DNA of 64,000 nucleotides, taken from contig CAHIKZ030005494.1 of NCBI GenBank assembly GCA_903632075.3, forward strand, positions 810,001 through 874,000, in the 5' to 3' direction. A model generated the notes under the pieces. It saw only the letters and a program-made list of their open reading frames with translations. It had not been told where the DNA came from and did no database searches. Source of the stretch: Acanthosepion pharaonis (lineage: Eukaryota > Mollusca > Cephalopoda > Sepiida > Sepiidae). The position numbers were made by a program, and so were the translations under genes. Numbering within the stretch: the stretch's first letter is position 1; each line of letters begins with the position of its first letter. Positions 1-9,944 of this stretch are shown here, one piece after another.

Positions 1-38
1 GTCCACAATAGGTAATAGGGAGAGTGGAACATTCCATT

Positions 39-46
<8 letters not shown>

Positions 47-115
<69 letters not shown>
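47..115. repeat. (TA)n microsatellite
   Basis: An uninterrupted run of about 34 TA dinucleotides. A second, shorter (AT)n lies at 251-279. Nothing else is recognised in the first 400 bases apart from a short ATT run near 200. Confidence 0.97.
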
Positions 116-117
<2 letters not shown>

Positions 118-247
118 AACAATAAGAAAATAAAAAATTAAAAAATTAAAATCATTAGACACACTGGGTTGTAGATTAATATTCTTTCGTTTTTTTTATT
201 ATTATTATTATTCCATTTAGATTCCTCGACTAGTTTCGACCGAAATG

Positions 248-284
<37 letters not shown>

Positions 285-420
285 TAAGTCCGTTCTGGTT
301 TGCTTCTTTCGGCGTTCACATAAACAGCAACATCTCATAGACGCCTGAGTTGATTAGTAAAGTCTGTTTAATATTCCGTCTCCTATTGAGGCATTGTTCT
401 CGCCTATCAAAGAAAAAAAT

Positions 421-556
421 CAGGCCTGGATTGGGCGCCGCGGTGTAATTAGCAAACTAGTTTTGCAGACCATTGCACCCGAGTAATGGGTTCGATGCTC
501 ACTGAGTGGTTCGTGTTGCTACAGAGCAACGGTTAACAATTTCGTCTTGCAGGCCA
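421..556 (+). repeat. tRNA-derived SINE fragment
   Basis: A GC-richer island in AT-rich flank. It has an A-box-like GGTGTAATTAGC and, about 50 bases further on, GTTCGATGC, which fits the RNA polymerase III B-box consensus GWTCRANNC exactly. The surrounding sequence does not close into a good cloverleaf, so I read it as a tRNA-derived SINE head and not a tRNA gene. It abuts the 3' end of a minus-strand LINE fragment. Confidence 0.6.
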
Positions 557-597
557 CTACGACTAAATAATTAGTTCAGTTCTCAAAAAAAAAAAAA

Positions 598-1060
598 GAC
601 AGAGGGAGGCGACGGCACGTCTGTGAGAGAGCGACTGCAGACGAGAGGCCAGATCAGGGCCAATTACGTTGCATATCCGTATCCTGATCTTATAATGAAC
701 CTTGAGACAAACAGAAGGGGCACCAGACCAAATATGGCAGCAATACTCCATGCAAAGGCGAATGGTTGATTTGTAGATTTGAAGGATCGACTCCCCCGAA
801 AAAAAAAAATTTCCTGGCGTGACACAGAGAGATGACTTTCCTAGCGATGGACGAAGCTATTGACAATGTATTTGTTCCATCTCAGGTCAGCAGACAATGT
901 GAGACCAAGTAGTCGCAAAAAGGTGCTCTCGTAGAGTTGAGCACCAGACATTCTAATAGGGGGGGGGCAGGGATGGTTCTCTGTGGTGAGTAATAGAGAG
1001 AAGTTTTGTTTTTGAGGCATTAAAGTTAACCAGCCAATTCCTGCCCCAGTTCACAACCGA
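598..1060 (-). pseudogene. CR1-like LINE fragment, end of reverse transcriptase ORF
   Basis: Read on the minus strand, this gives the stretch downstream of the catalytic core of CR1/Jockey-type reverse transcriptases. Recognisable pieces, in order, are VVNWGRNWLVNFNASKTKLL, LLGLTLSADLRWNKYI and ESILQIYKSTIR, then CMEYCCHIWSGAP and LASRLQSLSHRRAVASL. The order is the same as in the plus-strand copies at 4.0 and 7.2 kb. Frameshifts and runs of G and A break it, and it stops in a poly-T (minus-strand reading) just after VASLCLF, so the C-terminus and 3' UTR are missing. It is a dead, 5'- and 3'-truncated copy. Confidence 0.85.
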
Positions 1061-1119
1061 TTGGTGGTCCTTTTCGAGACAGACTTCCAGGTTAGTTTTG
1101 TCAGCGACACTAGATTTGT

Positions 1120-1650
1120 TTTTGAGGCACTATTAAAAGCTTCGTTCATACGTGAACATAAAATGGGAATATTATGTGGCCAACACCAAAGTCCTGAAAA
1201 GAGCGAACAGTCACAGCGTCGAATCGCTGATCATGAAACATCGTCTTCGATGGTCAAGACATTTAGTAAGAAAGAAAGAGTCAAGGTTTCCACGTCTGGT
1301 CTTATTCAGCGAGCTCACTTCAGGAAAAAGACCACGGAGTTACCGTCTTCAAAGATACAAGGACCAATTCAAAACAACGCTGAAAGCCGCTGAACTTAAG
1401 CCAAAATCTTTTGAATCGCAAGTCTAAGACCATACCAATTGTCGGTGTTCCATCACCATCGGAACCAAAATCTTCGAAGCTACTAGAAGAGAAATGAAAG
1501 AAGTCAAACGACAAGATAGAAAGGCTTCACCAACATTACCACACGTTCAATGCCATGGACTCTTCTATGCAAGAATTGGTCTACGTAGTCATCAATGCCA
1601 TCATCATAAAGGAAGCGATCAGCAAAGAAGAAATTAAACTCTCAGAGACA
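1120..1650 (+). pseudogene. RTE-type LINE, C-terminal region
   Basis: One reading frame, with an in-frame stop at 1425-1427, covers the region after the polymerase of an endonuclease-reverse transcriptase LINE. It contains KLRSYVNIKWEYYVANTKVL, then KHRLRWSRHLVRKKESRFPR, LTSGKRPRSYRLQRYKD, IFEATRREMKEVKRQDRKA and a terminal ARIGLRSHQCHHH. The last piece resembles the degenerate zinc-finger-like tail of these elements, here with its first cysteine pair degraded. The 5' end is truncated. Another copy of the same tail type follows at 2.1 kb. Confidence 0.85.
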
Positions 1651-1724
1651 AAATAAAACCGACGACGACATACGGTTTTTAATTCAGAGTTCTTCTCCTA
1701 CTATACTATTTGTCAGCTATAGCT

Positions 1725-1815
1725 AGAAAGTTCAGTCAGCCCTGCTTTATAACCCATATCTGTGGGAAAGATAGATGGATTCATAACCAAGCGGGTGTGA
1801 TTGAATGTAATATTA
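1725..1815 (-). repeat. SINE-A body fragment
   Basis: On the minus strand this matches the body of the tRNA-derived SINE family called SINE-A here (fullest copy at 46.8-47.2 kb): TTACATTCAATCACA, then TATGAATCCATCTATC, then a degraded AGCTATGGGT block. The tRNA-like head is absent. Confidence 0.5.
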
Positions 1816-2000
1816 TCTATCACTTTTTTTCATCTCTGTTATGACAGTCATCATGTTTTAGTCTCGAAGCCCCAGCGAACTCTCTAATCGGGGAGATTCC
1901 AAAATCCCTAAGGGACGTAAATTCTATTTAGTTATATATATATTTTTTAATTTTTTTTTTTTATCTTATGGTTGAACCTAACCATCTCTCTCCCCGTCTT

Positions 2001-2041
2001 TCTGTCTGTCTGTCTGTCTGTCTAACTGTCTCTCTCTCTCT

Positions 2042-2101
<60 letters not shown>
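2001..2101. repeat. Compound microsatellite (TGTC)n-(TC)n-(TA)n
   Basis: Five TGTC units are followed by a TC tract and then about 29 TA units, ending directly at a LINE tail that begins near 2110. Confidence 0.95.
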
Positions 2102-2103
<2 letters not shown>

Positions 2104-2109
2104 TCAATA

Positions 2110-2413
2110 TACCACATAACACCCTTGAGCGCTTAGCTTTGGAGCAGGTAGAATGGAGATCAACGTGTTTTTAGTGGACTCAGCAATTTTCAATCTGCTT
2201 ATCTGAATCATCTTCAAAAAGCGAGAGCAAGATCTAAAAGGTCGCCCAATCTAACAGTGATCTCATTTCACAATCCTCACACTTGCTCCATATGTGGCCT
2301 CCTTTGTAAATCACTAGCGGGTCTTAAATGCCACTTAAGATTATCGCACAATCTTTCATAACTGAATCAATAAGCTGTCAGATCCTCATACGTCGAAACC
2401 GACGGGAGAGTCC
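2110..2413 (+). pseudogene. RTE-type LINE tail with zinc finger and 3' stem-loop
   Basis: Frameshifted remnants LERLALEQVEWRSTCF and AYLNHLQKARARSKRSPNL lead to HTCSICGLLCKSLAGLKCHL followed by RLSH. That is a C-x2-C-x12-H-x4-H finger typical of the C-terminus of this LINE class. The 3' UTR ends in CGTCG-AAAC-CGACG (2391-2404), a perfect 5-bp stem with a 4-base loop, then GGAGAGTCC and a (TA)n tail. The last 28 bases recur at the end of a SINE at 46.8 kb, which suggests a LINE-SINE partner pair. Confidence 0.8.
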
Positions 2414-2455
<42 letters not shown>

Positions 2456-2478
2456 GTGTGTGTGCGTGTGTATACACT
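2414..2478. repeat. (TA)n-(TG)n tail of the preceding LINE
   Basis: About 20 TA units and then a TG/TGCG tract begin immediately after the LINE 3' stem-loop. The position suggests this is the LINE's own terminal repeat, later expanded. Confidence 0.9.
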
Positions 2479-2659
2479 TTAGAATAAATTCAATTTCGTG
2501 TTCCCTTGTGACCCCAGAGATCATCGGAAGACTGTGATGCGTTCTTAATGGTATTCAGCGAAGTAATGGATGTCATTTGGTCTGACCCATCTCATCTCTA
2601 AATAGTATGCGACAGATTATATGAGGGGTTATATTAAACTAGCAACAAATAGTAAACCT

Positions 2660-2815
2660 TGACGTTATCTATCGGGAGAAGTATATTCGTACCTTTTCCA
2701 ATGGCATCAGTGCGCGACACTCAAAATACCTTGACTGGAACTTGAACTCGGCCCATTGAGTTCTCATGCCAGTAACCATTAGGCTAACACTGCATCTCCC
2801 GTAAAACTCAACAAA
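2660..2815 (-). repeat. SINE-A copy, tRNA-like head and start of body
   Basis: The minus strand reads GCAGTGTTAGCCTAATGG (A-box region), then CCGAGTTCAAGTTCCAGTC (B-box region, diverged at the last consensus base), then a body matching the 'ACCCTTGGGAAACGTATGAA' block of other copies, here CCATTGGAAAAGGTACGAA. There is no 5S-like module in front. The element is old and truncated. Confidence 0.55.
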
Positions 2816-3123
2816 ACCGATCATAAATTGAAATTATAGGGTTTGTCAGACTTGGGTTTGTTCAAAAAAGCATTTATGTCGTTACATAAAATATCTACAC
2901 ATGGTTCATAAAAAAGGAAATGAGTTAGATGTCTATAAATCTTTTAATTTAGTATTGGATCCGAACGAAACAGTTAAAGTGTTAAGTTTCACTTTGTTAG
3001 AAATCTGTGCTTGATGACATTGCATCTGTTTTGAGTTAAAGCTTGTCAAAGAGACTTATAAATATTAACAGATGACTTATTTCCTTTGGAACCTAAACTT
3101 TAAGCACAACCAAAACTTTCTCC

Positions 3124-3511
<388 letters not shown>

Positions 3512-3559
3512 CTAAACAGATAAATATAGACGAACATTTTAATTTTACCGTACCTGTAA

Positions 3560-4012
3560 GTAGGAGAGTTGATGGCGTAAGTGGAAGGAGGAAAGTAAGA
3601 GATGTTATTGTTTGGAAAAGGGAAGGAAAGACATGATCGTCTCTTTATTTATAAGAATAGTATAGATCGTTGATTTTGCCATATGAAACTGAGTAGGAAG
3701 AGACAATATCATCAACAATTGTTTTTCTCTTAACTTTTCTTTTTCCTTTACTAGTATCACTGCTAGCTTTCCTTGGAGCCATGACTGAGGACTAATAAAG
3801 AGAAAAAAATGCGCAGTTCAATAAAATTGGGAAAGAAAAGCACAACACACGAATGTATACAACATGGCTGTCGACTCAGAAATGAATCCATTCCGTTGAA
3901 CTCGTTTAGGCAATGTTGTTCGAGAACCGAAATTTTGTCTGATAATCGAGGCATTTTCATCTCGAATATTCTGTTCGAAAACCGATTTGTTCGACATGTG
4001 AGACGTTGCACT
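3560..4012 (-). pseudogene. Tigger/jerky-like DNA transposon, 5' end and transposase N-terminus
   Basis: On the minus strand a 5' UTR runs from 4012, with CATGTCGAACAAATCGGTTT and TTCGGTTCTCGAACAACA, the A/T-rich 'TTCGAAC' style of Tigger ends. It leads to ATG at 3782. The protein starts MAPRKASSDTSKGKRKVKRK and, after a frameshift, continues MAKSTIYTILINKETIMSF, which fits the CENP-B-type helix-turn-helix of pogo/Tigger transposases. The catalytic DDE domain is absent. The right edge meets a CR1 LINE fragment within about 10 bases. Confidence 0.6.
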
Positions 4013-4022
4013 ATGTATATAT

Positions 4023-4577
4023 ACTTGCATGGAGTATTGCTGCCATATTTGGTCTGGTGCCCCTTGTGTTTGTCTCAAGTTTCTTGATAAGATCCAGAGA
4101 CGGATATGCAACATAATTGGCCCTGATCTAGCATCTCGTCTGCAGTCGCTCTCTCACAGACGTGCCGTTGCCTCCCTCTATCTTTTTTACAAATACTTTC
4201 ACGGTAACTGCTCCGATGAGCTGCTTTCGCTGGTTCCCAGACTTCATGAATTTAAGCGCTCAACTAGGCTGGCATCTCGCTCACACCCTTTCACTGTCAA
4301 AACTGCTAAATGTGGCAGTTTCTTCTACTCTAATAGCTTCATGTCTCGCACCTCTCGCCTGTGGAAGTCTCTTCCCTCTTCCTGTTTCCCTGATAGCTAT
4401 AATCTCCAACTATTCAAATGTAATGTCAATGGACGTCTCCAGATGCCCTGATCTATCCCCTATCTTTCTCTTCATCCTTTCCTCTATCACTCCTATTTGC
4501 TCTTGCTCCAACTCTCTGTAACCCCTTGCATGCTAGTGGCTTCCCGCCTTGTTTGGGGTGAAACGCTTAAAAAAACA

Positions 4578-4582
<5 letters not shown>
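4023..4582 (+). pseudogene. CR1-like LINE 3' end with 3' UTR
   Basis: The best preserved C-terminus of this LINE lineage here. From the in-frame ATG at 4029 to the TGA at 4449 it reads about 140 residues: MEYCCHIWSGAP, LDKIQRRICNIIGPDLASRL, QSLSHRRAVASLYLFYKYF, CSDELLSLVPRLHEFKRSTR and SRTSRLWKSLPSSCFPDSYN, then LQLFKCNV. This is the invariant tail order of CR1/Jockey reverse transcriptases. A pyrimidine-rich 3' UTR follows, ending TGTAACCCCTTGCATGCTAG ... TTGTTTGGGGTGAAACGC, then A-rich sequence and (TA)n at 4583. The ATG is internal to the original ORF and is not a true start. Confidence 0.88.

Positions 4583-4640
<58 letters not shown>
4583..4640. repeat. (TA)n directly after a LINE 3' end
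   Basis: About 29 TA units following the A-rich terminus of the CR1-like element. Confidence 0.95.
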
Positions 4641-4642
<2 letters not shown>

Positions 4643-4789
4643 CATTGTGGAAAGGTTTACTTGTGACGTATTTTGTCCTTCAGGACTTCATCGGACTCAT
4701 TTTGTTATGTTGGTAGGATTATACATACACACGACAGAGAGGAGCTGGGAATTTCTTTTTTTTTATATCTAACCGAATTCATTTGCTGT

Positions 4790-5115
4790 TTCTTTTTCTT
4801 CCCATCACTTTTGTAAGTAGGTATCCACACTGTAATATTAGAAGATTTGCCAGGAATGGTGAAATGTTACAATTGGACGCAAATTTACTGTAGATGACGT
4901 TACGATTAAGGCACTCTCTAGACATTTACGTCGTAGTGAACTATTTTCTCCTTTGATCAGAATAGCATTTTTTATGTCAAAATTATGGTCAGTCACTTTA
5001 CAGTGGTCAACCTACACATTTGACGTATTATTTTGTAAAATGTCTCTTTTGTGTTCATATAATCTTTTATTTTGATACCTTGAGGATACTCCTATGTATT
5101 TCTTGTGACAAGTAG
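4790..5115 (-). pseudogene. Penelope-like element, GIY-YIG endonuclease region
   Basis: The minus strand gives CHKKYIGVSSRYQNKRLYEH and then KRDILQNNTSNV. After stops and small frame changes it continues VDHCKVTDHNFDIKNAIL, SSLRRKCLESALIV and TVNLRPI. The 'YIG ... R..EH' spacing and the following 'H ... HNFD ... R...ES.LI' order match the C-terminal GIY-YIG nuclease of Penelope-like retroelements. It is truncated at about 5115, where a plus-strand LINE fragment begins. No reverse transcriptase domain is present. Confidence 0.65.
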
Positions 5116-5400
5116 AACGATTTAAATATCTAGGATGTGTTTTAAAAGTGGACAGAAAGTGTGACACTGAAATCCAAAGGTTTATTGGGATAGCGAAAGA
5201 TGCCTTCCAAAATCTAAGCAAAGTATTAAGAGACAGGAAATTTCGTTAGACACAAAGAAAAGAGAACTGAACTGTTACGTAATATTGAAAATTTTAAGGC
5301 ACATAAACAGAAAATTTATTAAGAGCTACAAAGGACAAGAAACTGTGGAAAGCCATGATCGCCAAAGTTCTGAATAGACACGGCCCATAGGAAAAGAATG
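5105..5400 (+). pseudogene. Endonuclease-RT LINE (type 2) fragment
   Basis: The plus strand reads VERFKYLGCVLKVDRKCDTE, IQRFIGIAKDAFQNLSKVL and RDRKFR, then jumps across an internal deletion to a degraded SYKGQE/TVESH block. These are the segments after the YADD box and the 'LLRATKDRKLWRAMI' tail of the family seen most fully at 20.2-21.3 kb. Several stops are present. Confidence 0.75.
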
Positions 5401-5860
5401 TTCAATCTCTGGAATTAATATTCAATACGGAATTAAATAAATTTGGTGGATTTACGTTGAAAAAAAAAAGGATATTTCTTGGGGGAAAATAACGATTTTT
5501 TCTCCATTGTTAGCCTACAGATGTATTGATGTACCTTCGTTCATTTTGGGGGCAGTTCATCCTAAAATTTTCATCTCGATGTACAACAACTCATTTGGTA
5601 AATGTGGGAAAAATACACTAAAAAATTAAAAAAATAGAGAGGCATTGTCGTTTGAATTTGACAAAACTTGTTCTAATGAATCAAACAAACCTGGATAAGT
5701 ACATAGATGTTCTCTTCCTGTTTTTCGGTGTTTACATGATTGCATGAGAAAGTATGAATTTGCACATTTCTTACACACTATCCTGCAACCAAAATACGTT
5801 ATTAAATTTGAACCTCGCATGATCAGCAAATGGTATGTCGGTAAGACATACAACACGCAC
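5400..5860. other. No feature recognised
   Basis: AT-rich sequence with A-tracts near 5460 and 5620. The short open frames on both strands show no family resemblance. Confidence 0.6.
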
Positions 5861-5864
5861 ATCC

Positions 5865-5990
5865 AAGTTTACAGCACCTTGTATTACCAAGCGGTAATAC
5901 AGCAAGTTTACAGCACCTTGTATTACCAAGCGGTCACCCATCTAGGTACTGATCAGGCTCGACGTTGCTTAGTGATATGACCGTAAGCAT
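5865..5990 (-). pseudogene. 5S rRNA-derived repeat with internal duplication
   Basis: The minus strand matches 5S rRNA from GGTCATATCA through AAGCAACGTCGAGCCTGATC, AGTACCTAGATGGGTGACCG and CTTGGTAATACAAGGTGCTG. The segment between the first helix and the A box is deleted. The final 'ACCGCTTGGTAATACAAGGTGCTGTAAACTTG' block is duplicated in tandem. It could be a 5S pseudogene or the head of the chimeric SINE described at 12.25 kb; no tRNA-like module follows here. Confidence 0.75.
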
Positions 5991-6004
5991 GTAGATATAT
6001 GGGT

Positions 6005-6190
6005 ATATATTGGTTTGGTTTATTTTGTTTTACGGCATATCAACCTCAATGGATTATGTATTGTTGACAAAAATTTTTATGGCTGGTAATATTTTGTTTT
6101 GTCAAAAATCTGTTTCTGGTAATATTTTTCGTTCAAAATTGAATTGCTGGTAATAATTTTTTCAAAAAGTATTGCTGGTAATAGTTAACT
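6005..6190 (+). repeat. Element F head with short tandem body
   Basis: It starts ATTGGTTTGGTTTATTTTG, then TTTTACGGCATATCAACCTC, and passes into about four degenerate repeats ending 'TTGCTGGTAAT'. The same head, followed by a different minisatellite, occurs at 47.48 kb. The origin is unknown. Confidence 0.6.
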
Positions 6191-6740
6191 ATTTGCCCAT
6201 AGCTGGGACCCTAACAGGTGCTACCACCCCGGGTCAGGGTGGACCTGGGAATACCAGCAATTAAGAGGTAATTCCACGCTCCTCAAAACCTCCTGATCAG
6301 ATGCCTTGCTGCTGGACATAGTTTATCGTCTTACGCAGATGTAGTTTAACGTCTTAACCAGGACGTATATATGAGTATATATGAGTATGAATACTGGTAG
6401 GTAGACATATATACATACATGATGGAATATGATACAACTAGTGTAATGTTTTCAGTAAATCTGGTTATGGTTTCGTTTCGGGGTTATCACACCATCTGTT
6501 AGATGCCTGACGATGGCCGGAGAGATCCGCATTCAATCACGGCAATTGTGGAATAAAGTCTGATAACCAAAGGATTTTCCTGCTTTGCGGCGTTATCTCT
6601 TTGTTGATTGGGATTTTGGAAAGCCTGCACAATATAATTATTAAAGGTGAGTTGCACATTTCACGTTAACGCCCCTACCAATTAAAACAGGTGATACTTG
6701 CATTGCCGGGCAAGTGGGACGATGGTGAACCTCACATGAT
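6190..6740. other. Unassigned, possibly old repeat
   Basis: Contains a locally GC-rich segment (6205-6310: CTACCACCCCGGGTCAGGGT). A B-box-like ATTCAATCACGG lies near 6530. I cannot assign it to a family. Confidence 0.35.
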
Positions 6741-6759
6741 CAGCAAAGTTACATGTCGT

Positions 6760-6850
6760 AATAGTAATAGATAAATTCCACAATCCAAAAATTGCTCATG
6801 AGTTCGATCCTTACTGAATGTCCCAAACTTCTAGTCCTGTGCTAACTTTA
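6760..6850 (+). repeat. tRNA-derived SINE remnant
   Basis: A B-box-like GAGTTCGATCC followed by TTACTGAATGTCCC and a 'CTAGTCCTGTGCTAA' tail, similar in layout to the SINE head at 17.4 kb. The A-box half is not recognisable. Confidence 0.4.
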
Positions 6851-7159
6851 ATATATAAACCCTATACCATTGGAAAGTATCATGATATAATTATTAATAA
6901 GCTAGTCTTGACGATCATTAATAAGCCTGTATGGTTATTTACACTTTATTAAAAAAAATAAGAAAAGAAATCCTGAACCGCTATTCAAACTATATTCAAA
7001 ACGAAAACTTTTATTCAAATGTATTGAAAAATATAATCTCAGTAGTTCATATATTATACCAGTTCTCAATTCGTTATTTATACTGATCACATGACTATTT
7101 GATCCTGTCCTAATAGTAAGCACAATAGGCCCGATAATGTAAAATTGGCAGATGACTTC

Positions 7160-7975
7160 GAAAATGATTTCCAATAAGTTGTTAACTGGGACAAGAAATG
7201 GCTTGTAAATTTTAACGCCTCATAAACAAAACTACTATCTTTCAATCATCATAGAAAATATTTTTGCCTTCCAGTATGGCTGATGCTAACCTCCAGGAAA
7301 GTTTTCCACTGACATGAAATGGAACGATTATATTGAATCAATTGCTAAGTCTGCTGCTAGAAAAATTGATTCACTGTATCGCGCTAAACAATTTTTCTTG
7401 ACAGAATCCATCTTGCACGTTATAAGTCCGTACATCGAATATTTCTGCCATATCTGGCCTGGTACTTCTACGATGTATATAAAGATTTTTGACAGAATCC
7501 AAAGAAGAATCTGCAATTTCATTGGTCTTGACATGGCATCTCGGCTTCAGTCACTTTCCTAACGCCATTATGTATTTTCCTTGTACTTGTGTACTTTCAT
7601 AGTAATTGTTCTGATGAACTTTCCTCGTTTGGGCCTAGACGACGAATTCCAGCGCAGTACTAGATTGGCAGCTAGGTCTCACTGTTTAAATATCTACATA
7701 TAACCGTAAGTCTTATTCTAATACTTCCTTCTCTCGTACTTCTCGCATGTGAAACTCTCTTTCAGTTTTTTGCTTTCATGTCAACTACGATCTTCAAAAA
7801 TGTAAATACAACGTCAATCGTCATTTTCTGTCTCATTGAATCCTGTTCTTTTATTGTGCTATCTCCCCTCACTTATGATTTATCAGTTCCTTTCTCTCTT
7901 TGTAATCCCTTGGGGTCTTAGTGGCTTCATCGCGTTGCTTGAAGTAAATTGCAAAAAGTGTTATCAAATTTAGGA
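7160..7975 (+). pseudogene. CR1-like LINE 3' end
   Basis: Frameshifted remnants of the same order as the minus-strand copy at 0.6-1.06 kb. After a small deletion, the frame starting at 7314 reads MKWNDYIESIAKSAARKIDS, LYRAKQFFLTESIL, IEYFCHIWPGTS and FDRIQRRICNFIGLDMASRL. The rest of the C-terminus is visible but frameshifted (SSDELSS..., SFSRTSRMW...). The 3' UTR ends GTAATCCCTTGGGGTCTTAG ... TTGCTTGAAGTAAATTGC, matching the 4.5 kb copy. Confidence 0.85.
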
Positions 7976-8709
7976 ACGAACATATGAAACACATTGGAAA
8001 GAGGAAAGAAAGAAAAAAAACGGAATAAGAGAGTTGGTATGAATTTGTTTCATAAATCCTACCAGAGATATAATCAGTTGCATAAACGGCTGGTGATACC
8101 TTTAAGTCGTTAAAAAAACAACATCAAAAATAAAACACTCTACAAAACAGCCAGCACATAATCGTTTTAATGTAACCTTTTTATTCTCTATTGTATTCTT
8201 CGGTTGTCTGCTGTCAAATAACGATTTTCAAATTTCCATTTACTGAAAGTGTTGAATTACAAGCATTCATTTTGCCAAGTTAAATTCTCGGGAAAATGTA
8301 AGAGACACGAAGACAGTAGAAAAAGAAGAAACTCTTTTTGTTTTGTAATGTTAAAATATGATGGATGACAGTTATTACAATAAGTCCTGTTAAACTGAAA
8401 AAGATCAGTTCAAACCTGAAGACATTCCTCATAAATGCTATTTATTGAGTGACATTTTTTTTTTGCCATTGTTGTTAACGGGAAACATATTGACCGACAT
8501 ATTTAAAGAACAGAAGTTTTTAAAAAGCATTTGAAAGTATGACATCGTTAGCATTCAAAAATTTATTGGACTGTCACCTTCGTTCGTTTATATATTTTTT
8601 ATAAAGCTTTGATCTTTGAATTATCACCAGGTAACAATAAATTCAGTCGCTTTTCTAATTTTTCAAACTGCTGATATTTAAGAAGACTAACTTAATCTGG
8701 TAGAAGACT
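7975..8709. other. No feature recognised
   Basis: AT-rich sequence without a recognisable coding, repeat or RNA signature. Confidence 0.6.
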
Positions 8710-8925
8710 CTTTATTCTTCTTAAAGGCATAAATAGTTAACAAAAGAATATTTAGAATAAATTAATTTCTAATTTAAAAGGGCGTGGTTTGGACATATTA
8801 CAAGGCACGACAGCCTATGCAAGACCATCATGCAAGTCACCGTTGAAAATGGACGTAGGAGGGGACGCCAACACAAAAACTGGTTGGACAATGTCAAACA
8901 ATGGACAGGTATGTCAGTCAGTTAT
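8710..8925 (+). pseudogene. LINE (type 3) C-terminal fragment, left arm of a fold-back
   Basis: From 8775 the plus strand reads AWFGHITRHDSLCKTIMQVT, VENGRRRGRQHKNWLDNVKQ and WTGMSV. This is the 'LAWFGHVTRHDSL.KTILQGTLEGGRR..RQRK.W.DNIKEWTG' tail common to one class of invertebrate non-LTR retrotransposons. The arm begins in AT-rich flank at 8710, and the reverse complement of all of it appears at 9119-9418. Confidence 0.85.
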
Positions 8926-9027
8926 GTACCATGCGTGTACACGCTTAGGCGATCATGTATCTTTCGATACATGACTGAAGAGGCAGATTTTTTCCCCGCG
9001 GTAGGTTGCCATTTTTTTCTGCGGTAG

Positions 9028-9076
9028 ACCAGTTGCCATCCAAGTCTATAGAACCTGGTCTGTCCTGCTATTTACC
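9028..9076 (-). repeat. SINE-A body fragment
   Basis: Matches, on the minus strand, the segment of the full SINE-A copy near 47.05 kb (TAGCAGGACAGACCAGGTTC and TATAGACTTGGATGGCAAC). It lies inside the spacer of the fold-back, fused directly to the LINE fragment. Confidence 0.6.
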
Positions 9077-9418
9077 CAGCGGTCTATCAACGGCAGCCAT
9101 CAGCAATTCTGGTACATTCATACCTGTCCATTGTTTGACATTGTCCAACCAGTTTTTGCGTTGGCGTCCTTGCCTGCGACCAACTTCAAAAGTGCCTTGT
9201 ATGATATTCTTGCGCAGGCTGTCGTGCCTTGTATGATATGGTCTTGCACAGGCTGTCGTGCCTTGTATGATGGTCTTGCACAGGCTGTCGTGCCTTGTAT
9301 GATGGTCTTGCACAGGCTGTCATACCTTGTAATATGTCCAAATCACGCCATTTAAATTAGAAATTATTTTTTATTCTAAATATTCTTTTGTTAATTATTT
9401 GTCTTTTAAGAAGAATAA
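9076..9418 (-). pseudogene. LINE (type 3) C-terminal fragment, right arm with tandem expansion
   Basis: The minus strand repeats the arm at 8710-8925, then continues VPELLMAAVDRPLGK toward the original C-terminus. Between about 9205 and 9332 the segment encoding RHDSLCKTIIQGT occurs four times. The unit is 32-34 bases, not a multiple of three, so successive copies shift frame (visible as TTACARPYHTRHDSL). It is a decayed copy that was tandemly amplified after insertion. Confidence 0.85.
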
Positions 9419-9419
9419 G

Positions 9420-9940
9420 AAAGAAACCCTGATTCTAGTTTATTTGTTTAGCGTTTGTGTCTATATTTATGTATAATTTCTATATGAATGTCTTCTTCTT
9501 GGCGTAATTTGATTAGGTTTTTATTTAAATTAAAATCTTTATGTTTAATTATTACTGAAAGAAATACGATTCTATGTAAAATGCTTATGATTTTAGTAAA
9601 GAAATTCATTAAAATATCAAGAAAGAATGGATTTGCAGTGGTGAGTGATGCATGTAACCGGAGTGAAAGCAGGAGCATAGTGTCCGCACATGTTTAACTT
9701 TAGTATAGAAATGTAATGAAAATCAGAAAGTGATTTCCACCATTCGACCGTATATTGGCACCTATGAAGTGATGAAGCCTTTCAGTCAATAGGGTTAAAG
9801 TGAAACGGATTTCTGGTGATGAGTTTGAAGCTGATCCACAAAATTTACTTTTTGATTTTTGGAGGATTGCATCTTTATCCTAAATACTTCAATTATCTCC
9901 TGTTAATTCCCCTCGCCAAGTTCTCCAACGCCTTTATCCA
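9420..9940. other. No feature recognised
   Basis: AT-rich sequence. No coding or repeat family was identified. Confidence 0.55.
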
Positions 9941-9944
9941 CTGT

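Noticed and set aside
3763..4011. 82-codon minus-strand frame upstream of the Tigger-like ATG
   Set aside because: It corresponds to the 5' UTR and terminal region of the DNA transposon, not to the transposase frame.
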